Part shown: one piece after another, positions 19,801 to 28,900 of the stretch
Layout: every line of letters starts with the position of its first letter
How positions within the stretch are numbered: the stretch's first letter is position 1
Assembly (NCBI GenBank): GCA_021733795.1
Contig: JAIPKB010000003.1
Coordinates: 1 to 64,000 of the forward strand
Direction of reading: 5' to 3'
Length of the DNA stretch: 64,000 nt
Origin: Akkermansiaceae bacterium
Lineage (GTDB): Bacteria > Verrucomicrobiota > Verrucomicrobiia > Verrucomicrobiales > Akkermansiaceae
The notes under the pieces: generated by a model
The model's database searches: none
What the model saw: only the letters and a program-made list of their open reading frames with translations
What the model was told of the DNA's origin: nothing
Translations under genes and position numbers: made by a program

Positions 19801-21126
19801 GCTGACATCCTGGTGGTGGGTGGCGGCGGCAGCGGTGGCGGCAAGGCGACCACATCCACCTACTGGGGTGGTGGTGGTGGCGCTGGCGGCCTGATCGCTC
19901 AGAACAACATCCCGCTCATTGCCCAACAGTATGCCATAACTGTTGGTGATGGCGGTGCCGGTGGAACGTCTGGAGCCAAAGGCGGCAGCGGGACAAATTC
20001 CGTCTTCGGGAGCCTTTATACGGCGATGGGTGGCGGCGGTGGCGGATCAGGCGCGACAACCAGTGGTGCCAATACCGGAGCTGCCGGCGGTTCCACCGGC
20101 GGCGGTGGACGCACCAGTTCTAACGGTGCCGCCGGCACTCCTGCGACTGCCGGGCAGGGCACCCTTGGTGTCGCTGCGGCCTCGGGTCGTGGCGGCGGTG
20201 GTGGTGCGGGTGCGGTTGCCAGTGCGCAGAATGGCGGGGCAGGCATCAACAGCAGCATCAGCGGCTCTTCCACCGGTTACGCTGGCGGCGGTGGAGCGGG
20301 CGGGGCAACGGCTGGCACCGCATCCCATGGCGGTGGTGCGGGCATCATCAGCGGTACTCCTGGCACGGCAGGCACCGCAAATACCGGCGGTGGCGGTGGC
20401 GGAGTTGGCAGCACCAGTGGCACTGGTGGCGCCGGGGGATCCGGTATCGTCATTGTCTCTTATACAATCAAGGCACCCTCGACGATCACCTTCGATGCGC
20501 TGCCGGCCAAGACCCTCGGGGATCCGCCGTTTCATCTAACAGCCACGGCGACCAGTGGCCTGCCGGTGAGTTACGCCAGTTCGGATCCTGCGGTGGCGAG
20601 CGTGAACGGCAGCTTGGTCACCCTCTTGCTGGCGGGCACCACGACCATCACCGCCAGCCAGCCGGGCGATGGCAACCACAACCCGGCCAACCCCGTGCCA
20701 CAGACGCTCACGGTGAACCCGGCACCACTATCGGCCTTCGCTGCCTGGGCGGCCGATACGGCGCAAGGCCTCACCGCCGGGGTCAATGACGGACCCATGG
20801 ACGACCCCTACCATGACGGCATTTTGAATTTGCTCGAGTTCACCCTCGGCGGCAACCCGCTGGAATCCTCGCGGGCGATCCTGCCCAAGCTCACGAAACC
20901 TGCGGGCGACTGGTTTTTTGAATACAAGCGCAGCGTGCTATCGAAATCATCCACCACCCAGACCGTCGAATACGGCAGCGATCTAACAGGCCGGGCGCCG
21001 CTGACGGTGCCACCCGCCAGCGCCGGCATGGTGACGATCACTCCCGGCACCACCTCCGATCACGTGAAAGTGACGCTGCCCCCCCTGGGTGCCAGCGGTT
21101 TCGTGCGCCTCAAGGTCAGCCAATAG
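13864..21126 (+). CDS. Giant secreted DUF6288 / HEAT / PA14 / LamG-like / Gly-rich protein
   Basis: A 2420-residue exported protein (signal peptide ~1-31). Approximate order: DUF6288-type region with PDZ-like start (YNLGATGMRGWI) and alpha-helical barrel to ~760, including HEAT-like repeats ~477-556; cadherin-like domain ~788-851; PA14 ~853-993; Ig-like ~998-1086; LamG-like ~1089-1292 (DRSGNGHDG); Fn3-like ~1303-1397; two DUF5018-like strands ~1399-1572; beta-sandwich ~1576-1767; Big_3_5 ~1769-1869; InlB-type repeat ~1873-1945; glycine-rich region ~1951-2202; Ig ~2204-2287; calcium-site-like C-terminal domain ~2289-2420. Against its paralogue at 25943 it lacks about 80 residues between NCAKTT and LIRDDAEV (near 14388-14403). 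A surface-bound glycan-binding or hydrolytic scaffold is inferred; the catalytic function of DUF6288 is unknown to me. Confidence 0.85.
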   Translation: MNRSATPLPLRPLFTVGALALMFAMPAEVRAVTALKMDLTVGNNLSTVDRTYTYNLGATGMRGWIDNGWPETPAQDGYTAFAPYQILVTAVGAGTPASGILAVDDVILGASAGSGAVALFTSDARKSLGLVIGAAEAGNGILSFKRWRAGGTADVSIILPVMGAYSDTAPYNCAKTTLIRDDAEVFHGLSEYVIYAAKHTSMFGTAGHGFSNVPPPGGWEAGGTHGSISWYGPVNQAGLVAQLTIALGKKAGVVSEEIDPAIARAANVFGYYVNRGSIPYGEHQPYCGDYQIQGRTYYDHRSNGKDGLAAVMFACMDNKPVQTQYFSRMALAGFNGEAYGHTGQGFSYLWTMLGANMGGELAAQEYHKTMRWDRDMKRRSDGSFVYEGGEQWPPGKANDYFDGPDPYIYYDNPTAYYLLHACIPLKNLYITGKNATPANDLDEQAVSNATWAADFTAACGAYTKEQLFAALGEWDPIVRFNAATELATRPLTSTEVDALITMAENPADANQREAACTALGCLQATGAIPALTRRLKDTDIWVRAKAAKALTAMGTAAASSVPDMLDAFVANVKPTYPFEAGFNWNDPLQIANGYLSETLFNHLGSTTIHADKSLLYPAVRAGIKQPAGMWRGQLSDFVQNRLTLDDVKALTPELFEEVTLEGPCDRMFTMAGPYMALSALSKYHIAEGIDLCMGKTSFWGWDAAAAFDFLKPYDETARRMLPDLYAQDLAWMSATDPAGGENAANLDACIARIEAASTAPDLVYGLAVANPQIGVTPANTARTIYLTGSSCRQATVTCAITTQPLHGTLTGTPPNLTYTPAAGYQGMDRFTFKASDGLTTSAPATVHIVVGTGGTGLNGSYYDNMDFTSLMATRIDPSVNFDWGTAPPDTLNAGTYSVRWTGQVLAPESGTYRFSTRTSDGVRLWVNGAQVINDWNDQATSLWNDSAPITLTAGQKYSLKMEYYDNANPAAARLYWYMPSRKAATIIPQELLFPVTGVVLTSPSNGASFAPGATVTLTADVADVAGTVTNLSFYNGATLIGADTTAPYSVNWTNVATGEYALTAKATHNVGALSTSTVVVITVGGHAVPVTSGLASWFDSSHGVTADADQQVTFWHDRSGNGHDGVFELWDKPVVMRNQLFSKPAIRFSHKAAGFLDLAGTLFVKEQYVVVRSPSYDTWSSYGGFLCRRSGRGSSYLLRGTGFESLPAAVSKNGTPLGCPFNLGTITNYMVLKITVDNSDTSAAGYQIGRADGYSCEFDVTEIPGYSRALTSQEEAKVGGYLTSKYGLATAYPATGSLANRAATGITNSSAAINSTLMCNGTNYDVTAYWGPEDGGINPNNCANPAAIGSWTNVASIDINRTLTNLAPGTTYYFTFRATNATGTIWAAPAQSFTTLSTAKDILTFGTNVAGSSAVIDTGAGTVAWTVPYGTDLTNQTPAYTVSPLALGIPDSGISLNFSTTQSYTIVAEDFSTKVYTVTATLGAASPACDILAFGPGAAIAGNCIDLTVPYETDLATLAPAYTVSAGAVGVPASGVAPTPNFATANPAAYTITAQDGITTKTYWVTLTVLPLNPDRLSNGSFEIGKDIPLNWNGGLGGYTGVNLSSGPSNTDLPGWSGNFTGWYDINSAEYHSAQHGVRFINLIGATDANVLSQSFGVVAGTRYTVSYYEMYRGVSGRMNATLSVAAGTVSGANGSPVAVSAGPAASIVQTSATGNAAWTLHTFTFIPNTTTTATLSLGNWYTGVNNGAHGDNDGVFLDHVSVTAAAIDGTSASTTTLTRHPGTGSTSTYGTALSFDVTVTGGFGTPAGTATLKDGGTGGTTLGSATLTNGACTITTPTLAVGTHTNIVAVYGGNSTYATSTSGALTQTVNNPSITATAGANGTVSPAGVTVVNYNGSQSYAITPASGYVVGDVLVDGSSVGLKTSHVFSNITANHTIAASFVANPSAATGTYTVNQIDNKVIYKFTGNGTFTPASGLTADILVVGGGGSGGGKATTSTYWGGGGGAGGLIAQNNIPLIAQQYAITVGDGGAGGTSGAKGGSGTNSVFGSLYTAMGGGGGGSGATTSGANTGAAGGSTGGGGRTSSNGAAGTPATAGQGTLGVAAASGRGGGGGAGAVASAQNGGAGINSSISGSSTGYAGGGGAGGATAGTASHGGGAGIISGTPGTAGTANTGGGGGGVGSTSGTGGAGGSGIVIVSYTIKAPSTITFDALPAKTLGDPPFHLTATATSGLPVSYASSDPAVASVNGSLVTLLLAGTTTITASQPGDGNHNPANPVPQTLTVNPAPLSAFAAWAADTAQGLTAGVNDGPMDDPYHDGILNLLEFTLGGNPLESSRAILPKLTKPAGDWFFEYKRSVLSKSSTTQTVEYGSDLTGRAPLTVPPASAGMVTITPGTTSDHVKVTLPPLGASGFVRLKVSQ
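19715..20470 (+). repeat. Glycine-rich low-complexity coding segment
   Basis: Within the 2420-residue protein this stretch reads ILVVGGGGSGGG followed by many GGGGAGG-type clusters and Gly/Thr/Ser/Ala spacers, ending GSGIVIVSY. It matches the pattern of the glycine-rich domain found in phage tail-fibre-like and bacterial surface proteins. The DNA is a run of ggt/ggc repeats prone to slippage and misassembly. The paralogue at 25943 has no such segment. Confidence 0.75.
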
Positions 21127-21168
21127 AATGCCCGGATTTAACTAACAACTGGAACCTCGCCAACATCC

Positions 21169-24100
21169 ATGAATACCACAAGCAATCCGCCGCCAATCCG
21201 CCGCTGCCTCCACCGTCCGGTGCTGGCCGCCATCGGCCTTGTCCTCGCGCAACCCACCGCGCACGCGACGCTCATCGTCGGCGAGGAGCAGTACAATCCG
21301 GGGCTTGGTCAGAACGGCCCGCCCTCGCCCATCAATTGTGTCAGCAATGATTTGCTGCAAACGAGCCTGTCCAGCGCTACGGGCGAACGGACGGCTGAAT
21401 GGCGCAGCGGCCTCTATGCTGACGCGGTTACCTACAGCGACTCACCGTTCGTCACGACCTATGCGCTCAATCTGGCGAGCAACCCGTCGGGCTACGACAT
21501 CAAGGAAATCCGCGTGTTCAGCGGCTGGGATGTTTACCGGTCGGGCCAGTCGTACGACCTGTTGTATTCGTTCGTTTGGGCGCCGGACACGTTCCTGACC
21601 CTGGGCACGGTTCTCACTCCCTCGGGCCACAATGGGGCGGTGATGACGCGCACCTACGACAGTTCGGCGGGCGCGTCGCCCGACGCCGGAACGCCAATAC
21701 TGTTACTGTCCGGCGTGGCCAAGATCCGGTTTAACTTCAGGCCGAATGGCTTAGGGGCGGTCTATCGAGAGATCGACGTGACCGGGTCTCCCTCCCCGCC
21801 CGGTGCGCCGAAAAACATCACCAGCTTTGCTTTTCCAACTTCCGGCGAAGCCTCGATTGTCGGGACCAACATCAACATCACCCTGCCGTACGGGGCGGCG
21901 GTGAACGCCCTGGCACCAACCTATACTTTGTCTCACGGGGCCACGTGCGTTCCCGCTTCCGGCTCCACCCAGAACTTTTCCAGTCCGGTCCAGTATGTCG
22001 TGACCGCCTCGGATAACAGCACCAAGACTTATACTGTGACGGTCGCCCTCCGGACCATCCCGGACCCGGTGTTCACCCTGGTCGCCTCGGCCAACCCGTG
22101 GGATGGGCGGCAGACGATGACGGTCACACCCGACATCTCTAACTGGAGCGCGTTGGTGGCCGCCGGTGCCACCGATTTGACGTACAACTGGACCGTGGCG
22201 GGGTTGGCCGTGACCAAGCAGATCAACCCCGACAGCTTGACGCTGACCCGCTCGCAGGGCAGCGGGCCGCTGAGCGTGACGCTGGTGCTCGACAACGGCG
22301 GGGAACTCGTCACCCATTCGCTGACGGTGAATGTTCAGGAACCGGCAACCGATCCGTGGGTGCAACGCACGCCCGGTGCCACCGAAAAACCCGTGACCGG
22401 GCAGTTTTTCGCGCGCGACGGCACGACGGGCAAGGGCACGATCTATTACAACGGCACCCAGACCGGGGCCACCGCGGTCTTTTTGAATGTCTATGCCACG
22501 CCCGCGGCAGGGACGGAGACCCAATACGGGACCACCCTCCGCCAAACGCTCACGGGCGGCGGTGCCTATGCCTTCACCGTGCCCATTGATGCCGGCCTGG
22601 TGAAATACAGGGTGGAGTTTGGAACGACCAGCGCCGGTGGTAGCGATACCGTGACCGCCACGGTGACCGACCTGGTCTGCGGAGATGCCTACCTCATTAA
22701 CGGCCAGTCCAACGCCGTGGCGTACAACTACGGCAACTTCACCGACCTCACCAATTACACCTACACCAGCACGTGGATTCGCTCGTTCGGCACCCAGGGC
22801 GAGGGCGGGCAGGGCTCTGAACTGATCGGTGGCTGGGGTGAGGCCAGCCAAACGAGCCCGACCGGTGTTTGTTTTGTGGGCTACTGGGGCATGTATATCG
22901 CCAAACAGTTGGTCGATAACTATCAAATCCCGATCTGCATCCTGCAGGGGGCCGTCGGCGGCACCCAGATTTACCAGCACATGCCTAATCCGACCAACCA
23001 TGCCGACCCGGCCACCATCTACGGACGGTTGCTGGAACGCGTTCAGGCGGCCCGCCTGACCCACGGCATCCGCGGCATGTTGTGGCACCAGGGTGAATCG
23101 GACTCGGGTAACTCCGGACCTGATGGCGACTCTGACTATAAGTTTTACCGGCAATACTTTTTGGATTTGTCGGCGGCATGGAAACAGGATTATCCCAATA
23201 TCCGCTACTACTATACGTTCCAGGTGTGGCCGAAGCCCTGCGAGATGGGCCCCTTTGGCGACCAGATTCGCGAGATCCAGCGGACCTTGCCATACATGTA
23301 TTCCAATTTGCGGGTGATGAGCACCGTTGGCGTCTATCCGCAGGTGTATTGCCACACCGATCTCGACGGCTACGTCCGGTTTGGAGATCTCCTCGGCCCG
23401 TTGATTGAACAGGACAACTACGGGTATGTTCCCACCACGCCGATCACCGCGCCGGATTTGAAGCGAGCCTACTTCACCACGCCGGAGCGGACGGAGATTG
23501 CCCTGGAATTCGGCCAGAACATGGCGTGGAACAACGGGTCAGCGAGCTTGATCTTCCTGGACGGCGTGGGCGGCAAAGTGACCTCGGGCAGCGTCTCGGG
23601 CAACGTGATCAAACTGCAAGTGACCGGCGCCTCGACATGCCGGACGACCTCCTATTTGATGGACCAGGTCTGGGACCAAAACCAGGCGAACCTGATCTAC
23701 GGAACCAATGGAATCGCGGCCCTGACGTTTGCCGGAGTCCCGCTTGCGCTGACGGCGCTGGCGTCGCCCACCGGTCTGACCGCCGTACCTAACAATAATC
23801 AGGTAGGCTTGAATTGGACCGCGCCGTCCGGGGCCACGAGCTACAAGGTGAAGCGCGCGCTGGCTTCCGGCGGCCCATACCCGGTGATCGGAACCCCGGC
23901 AGGAACCTCCTACACCGACACCACGGGAACCAATGGCACGACGTATTACTATGTGGTGTCCGCCACCAACGGCACGGACGAAAGCGCGGACTCCGCCGAG
24001 GCTAGCGCGACTGTCGTGGTCATTGGCACAGGCGCGAGCACCACCACGCTGGCCCGCCACTCAGGCACCGGCAGTTCCTCCACTTACGGCGACGCGCTGA

Positions 24101-25737
24101 GCTTCGATGCGTCCGTGAGCGGATCAGCCACCCCGACGGGCATGGTCACCCTCAAGGACGGCGGTGCCACCGGGACGACCATCGGCAGCGCCACCCTTGC
24201 CGGAGGCACCTGCACCATCAGTGCATCGCTGGTGGTCGGTTCCCACGCCAATATCGTGGCCGTCTATTCCGGCGATAGCAACTTTGCCTCCAGCACGTCC
24301 AGCGCCTTGAGTCCCGCTCAAACGGTCAACCCGGCGATGCCGGTCGTGACGGTCACCGGCACCACCAGCTTCACCTACAACGCGTCCGCACAGGGACCGA
24401 ACACCGCCGCCACCGGCGGCTCGACCGGTGCCGTGACCTTCAGTTATGCGGGTGTTGGCGGCACGACTTACCCGGCGAGCGGCATCCCACCGACGAATGC
24501 CGGCAGTTACACCTGCACGGCGACGGTGGCGGCGGATTCCAACCACATCAGCGCCTCGTCCGGCGCGACGCCCTTTACCATCGCCAAGGCGACGCCGGTG
24601 ATCACCTGGGCCACTCCCCAGCCCATCAAGGTTGGCATGGTCCTGGGCCCCACCCAGTTGAATGCCTCCAGCGGCGGAGTGGCCGGAAATTTTGTTTATA
24701 CTCCGGCCAGCGGCACGCTGCTGCCCCTGGGCAGCCATCCCTTGAGCGTGCAGTTCACTCCCATCGTCACCGCCAATTACAACACCCCGGCGGCCAAGAC
24801 CGTCACCATCCAGGTGGCCGTTACTTCAGTGGTCTTCGGCGAGGAGCAATACCAGGCGAATGGTGCTGATCCGTCTCCGATCGGTGTTGCAAGCGGCGAC
24901 TTATTGGAAAGGACCGGTGTCGTAGCCACGGGCGAGCCGGGGACGATATCCGGCGGCGTTGGGCCGGCGTTGCGCAGCGGTTCCTTTGGTGACTTCGTGA
25001 GTTATAACGACAGTTCCGAGTATGCCACGACTTACGTATTGGCGCCCAACACCCTGGGCTACGATATTGCGGAGATCCGCCTGTTCAGCAATGGAGGCTC
25101 GCGGACGGGCCAGTCGTACGATCTTAAGTATTCGCTCGTAGGTGCGCCCAACACGTTCCTGCTTCTGGGTACCTACACCGACACCCTTTATGGGGGCGCG
25201 AGCGGAACTTTGATAACCCGCACGTACCACCCCGGGGGATCGGCAATACGCACCGGCGTGGCCGCCATCCAGTTCGTGATCCGGCCAGCTAAAATCGTGG
25301 GTGAGACACCAGCACGCTATATCGGCGCGCTCTATCGCGAGTGGGACGTGCTCGGCACGGCGACGGTTGCCGGCAACACCTACGCCACCTGGGCCGCCGC
25401 CCAAAATCCACCGCTCGGCGATGCAGAGGTCGTGGGTGCCGACGGTCTCATGAACCTACTCATCTACGCCCTTGATGGTTTGAATACGGCTCATGCCAAT
25501 GACTCGCCAGGCAAGTTGGATGGCAGGGTGCTGAGCTTCACCAAACGCCCCGAGGCGGTTGCCAACAACGATCTCACTTATACCATCGAAACCTCGCCCG
25601 ACCTCGGTGGCATCACCCCGTGGGCCGCTGCCGACGCCAATGATCCGGCTCTAACCAACAATGACACCACCATCTCCTACACCCTGCCCGACGGCGAAGA
25701 CAAGACCTTCGCCCGCCTGGTAGTGACGCAGAACTGA
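21169..25737 (+). CDS. Secreted SGNH (sialate O-acetylesterase-like) multidomain esterase
   Basis: A 1522-residue exported protein (MNTTSNPPPIRR... signal peptide). N-terminal beta-sandwich module (~31-207, GYDIKEIRVFSGWDVYRSGQ), DUF5018-like strand domain (~208-300), Ig-like region, then an SGNH esterase domain (~500-830) with GDAYLINGQSNA (Ser514) and MLWHQGESD. After it: Fn3 (~865-950), Big_3_5 (~955-1050), MBG-like (~1060-1140), an Ig domain, a second copy of the beta-sandwich module (~1222-1405, GYDIAEIRLFSNGG), and the calcium-site-like C-terminal domain typical of big verrucomicrobial secreted proteins. The enzyme should remove O-acetyl groups from a glycan outside the cell. It is related in the SGNH part to the gene at 38082. 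It lies between two DUF6288 paralogues with only 42 bp to the first. Confidence 0.85.
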   Translation: MNTTSNPPPIRRCLHRPVLAAIGLVLAQPTAHATLIVGEEQYNPGLGQNGPPSPINCVSNDLLQTSLSSATGERTAEWRSGLYADAVTYSDSPFVTTYALNLASNPSGYDIKEIRVFSGWDVYRSGQSYDLLYSFVWAPDTFLTLGTVLTPSGHNGAVMTRTYDSSAGASPDAGTPILLLSGVAKIRFNFRPNGLGAVYREIDVTGSPSPPGAPKNITSFAFPTSGEASIVGTNINITLPYGAAVNALAPTYTLSHGATCVPASGSTQNFSSPVQYVVTASDNSTKTYTVTVALRTIPDPVFTLVASANPWDGRQTMTVTPDISNWSALVAAGATDLTYNWTVAGLAVTKQINPDSLTLTRSQGSGPLSVTLVLDNGGELVTHSLTVNVQEPATDPWVQRTPGATEKPVTGQFFARDGTTGKGTIYYNGTQTGATAVFLNVYATPAAGTETQYGTTLRQTLTGGGAYAFTVPIDAGLVKYRVEFGTTSAGGSDTVTATVTDLVCGDAYLINGQSNAVAYNYGNFTDLTNYTYTSTWIRSFGTQGEGGQGSELIGGWGEASQTSPTGVCFVGYWGMYIAKQLVDNYQIPICILQGAVGGTQIYQHMPNPTNHADPATIYGRLLERVQAARLTHGIRGMLWHQGESDSGNSGPDGDSDYKFYRQYFLDLSAAWKQDYPNIRYYYTFQVWPKPCEMGPFGDQIREIQRTLPYMYSNLRVMSTVGVYPQVYCHTDLDGYVRFGDLLGPLIEQDNYGYVPTTPITAPDLKRAYFTTPERTEIALEFGQNMAWNNGSASLIFLDGVGGKVTSGSVSGNVIKLQVTGASTCRTTSYLMDQVWDQNQANLIYGTNGIAALTFAGVPLALTALASPTGLTAVPNNNQVGLNWTAPSGATSYKVKRALASGGPYPVIGTPAGTSYTDTTGTNGTTYYYVVSATNGTDESADSAEASATVVVIGTGASTTTLARHSGTGSSSTYGDALSFDASVSGSATPTGMVTLKDGGATGTTIGSATLAGGTCTISASLVVGSHANIVAVYSGDSNFASSTSSALSPAQTVNPAMPVVTVTGTTSFTYNASAQGPNTAATGGSTGAVTFSYAGVGGTTYPASGIPPTNAGSYTCTATVAADSNHISASSGATPFTIAKATPVITWATPQPIKVGMVLGPTQLNASSGGVAGNFVYTPASGTLLPLGSHPLSVQFTPIVTANYNTPAAKTVTIQVAVTSVVFGEEQYQANGADPSPIGVASGDLLERTGVVATGEPGTISGGVGPALRSGSFGDFVSYNDSSEYATTYVLAPNTLGYDIAEIRLFSNGGSRTGQSYDLKYSLVGAPNTFLLLGTYTDTLYGGASGTLITRTYHPGGSAIRTGVAAIQFVIRPAKIVGETPARYIGALYREWDVLGTATVAGNTYATWAAAQNPPLGDAEVVGADGLMNLLIYALDGLNTAHANDSPGKLDGRVLSFTKRPEAVANNDLTYTIETSPDLGGITPWAAADANDPALTNNDTTISYTLPDGEDKTFARLVVTQN

Positions 25738-25942
25738 GTCACGCGGCTTGTCGCAACAAAGGCACCGGGTGGCGTGAAAACCGCACGGAGTTCTTTCAGG
25801 CGAATCGCTGGCGACGCCTACAGCGCGCGGCTAAGATGCGTTCCATTCACAAATATACGAAAGAACCCGAAACGCCGCAAGGTAATGTCGTGCCTCCCAT
25901 GTTGCTCTTCTCTTCCACTGATTACTGATTCCCTCGACACCG

Positions 25943-28900
25943 ATGAACCGAAACACCACTCCACTCCCCATTCGTTCCTTAGCCACGGCGATCCCGCTGG
26001 CCCTATTGTTCGCCATGCCCGCCCCGCTCCAGGCCGCCGTGCCCAAGGCTGCCGTGCCGGACCTCACCGTGCCGGATGCGGCCGCCACGATTGACAAGGA
26101 GTCCCGGAAATGGACCTACAACCTGGGGCCCACCGGAATGCGCGGGTGGATTTATCACGCTTGGTCGGTGACCGCTGAGCAGGATGCGACCACCGGGTTC
26201 GCACCCTATCAGATTCTGGTGACCACCGTGGCCGACAAGACGCCGGCCGCGGGGATCATGGCCACCGACGACGTGATTCTGGGCGCGAGCGCGGGCGGCG
26301 GCGCAGTGCCGCTCTTCGCCGCCGACGCCCGCAAAAGCCTGGGCTGGGCGATCGGTGCCGCCGAGGCCGGCAATGGCATCCTCAAGCTCAAGCGCTGGCG
26401 CGCGGGCGTCACCAGCGAGGTGTCCATCCCCCTGCCCGTCATGGGTGCCTACTCCGACACGGCACCCTTCAATTGCCCCAAGTCCGCGAAAATCATGGCC
26501 AACGCCGCCAAGAGCCTCCAACAAAAAATCCTGAAAAATGGCTGGGGCGGTGCCGACGGATCAGGGGCCATCAGCGCACTGGCCTTGCTGGCAACCGGCA
26601 ACCCCGAGTACCTGCCGATGTTGCAGACGTATGCCCGGTCACTCGCGCCCACCGATCTTGACCTGGAGCGCAGCGGAGTTTCGGCCTGGAATTGTTACAA
26701 CAGCATCTTTCTTGCCGAGTATTACCTGCTGACCAACGACGCCGAGGTGTTTCACGGGCTGAGCGAATATGTCATCTACGCGGCCAAACACACCAGCATG
26801 TTCGGCACGTCCGGTCACGGGTTTTCCACCGTCGCGCCGCCCGGCGGCTGGCAGACCGGCGGCACCCACGGCTCAATCAGTTGGTACGGACCGGTGAATC
26901 AGGCCGGGCTTGCCGCCCAACTCACGATTGTGCTCGGCAAGCAGGCCGGCGTGAAAAATCCGGAGATTGACCCGGCCATTGCGCGGGCTGCCAATTTTTT
27001 CGGCTACTATGTCAATCGTGGATCCATTCCCTACGGCGAACATCAGCCGTATTACGGCGAGCACCAACTTCAGGGGCAGAGCCGGACCTACTATGATCAC
27101 TGCAGCAACGGCAAGGACGGGTTGGCCGCAGTCATGTTCGCGTGCATGGGCGACAAACCATTGCAGACGGAGTATTTCACACGAATGGCCCTGGCGGGCT
27201 TCAAGGGCGAGCAATACGGGCATACCGGCCAGGGGTTCAGCTACCTGTGGACGGCGCTCGGCGCTGCCATGGGCGGCCCCCAAGCGGCCGCCGAATATCT
27301 CAAACAAGTGCGCTGGGACCGTGACATGAAGCGCCGCAGCGACGGATCCTTCGTCTATGAAGGTGGCGAACAGTGGGCTCCCGGTCGGGGCGACGACTAC
27401 TGGGATGATAGTTATACCTACTGGGGCAACCCGACCGCCTATTATCTCCTGCACGCCGCCCTGCCCATGAAAAAACTTTGCATTACCGGGAAACTTGTGA
27501 CCCCGGCCAGCCAGTTATCCCCCAAGGTGGTGACCAACGCCGTCTGGGCCGCGGAATTCACCGGGCGCTGCGGCGGCTATACCAAGGACCAACTGGTTGC
27601 CGCCCTGGGCGAGTGGGATCCGATTGTGCGCTTCAATGCCGCCACCGAGTTGAGTCAGCGCACCGCGGACCTGCCATCCCTGATTCCGATGCTCATCACC
27701 ATGGCGGAAAATCCCGCCAATGCCAATCAGCGCGAGGCGGCCTGCACCGCCTTGGGCTGCATGAAAGCCACCGCCGCAGTGCCCGCACTCACCCGCCGAC
27801 TCGCCGACCCCGACATCTGGGTGCGTGCCAAAGCCGCGAAGGCGCTGGGGCAGGTCAACGCGGCGGCCGCCGCGGCTGTGCCCGACATGCTGGAAGCGTT
27901 TGTCAAGAATGTCGCGCCCACCTATCCGTTCGAGACCGGCTTCAATTGGAGCGATCCATTGCAGATTGCCAACGGCTACCTGGCCGAGACGTTGTTCAAT
28001 CAATTGGCAGGCGACACCATCAACGCCGACAAAAACCTGCTTTATCCTGCGGTCCGGGCCGGCATCAAACAACCGGCCGGCATGTGGCGGGATAATCTGA
28101 GCGGCTTTGTCCGGGACCGTCTAACGCTGGCGGATATCGTGGCACTGGCCCCGGATCTGTTCGCCGATGCCCAAACCGAGGGACCGTGTGACCGGATGTT
28201 CACCGCAGGGCCGGTGGGGGCGGCCATGGCGGCCCTCTCAAAGCATGGGATCGAGGAAGGGATCGACATCAGCCTGGGCAATGTGACCTACTGGGGTCAG
28301 TTAGGCGCGGGGGCACTTAACAGCCTGCCAGGCTACGGCGAGGCGGCCAGACGGGCCCTCCCGGGTTTGTATACCTACCTCGCCGCGTGGCCGCCAGGTG
28401 ACAACAATGCCCCTGCAATCATCAAGACCATCAATGCGATCGAAGCCTCCACCACTGCGCCGACACTGGTCAATGCGCTGCCTGTCGCCAACCCGCTCAT
28501 CCTGATCACACCCGCCAACACGGCTAAACCAATTACCCTAACTGGGTCCTCGTGCCGGTCGGACAAGGTCACTTGCAAGGTCGCTACCCAACCGGCACAC
28601 GGCACCCTCACGGGCACTGCGCCCAACCTGACCTATACCCCGGAGAAAGGCTATCAGGGTATGGACCGGTTCACGTTCACCGTCACCGACAGCCTGACCA
28701 CTTCACCGCCCGCGACGGTGAACCTGCTGGTGGGCACCGGCGGCACCGGACTGAGGGGATATTATTACGACAACAAGGATTTCACCGCGCCGAAGGTGAA
28801 ACAGTTAGATAAGGCGGTGGACTTTGACTGGGATCCGGCACCGCCGGCCAAAACGCTGGAAGCGGACACCTATAGCGTGCGCTGGACCGGCCAGGTATTG

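Noticed and set aside
21751-23355. Long open frames on the minus strand (also 15010-16281, 41657-43219 and 50870-52480)
   Set aside because: They lie exactly opposite well-supported + strand genes, have Arg/Gly/Val/His-rich unstructured composition and no recognisable domain. They are expected by-products of GC-rich codon use.
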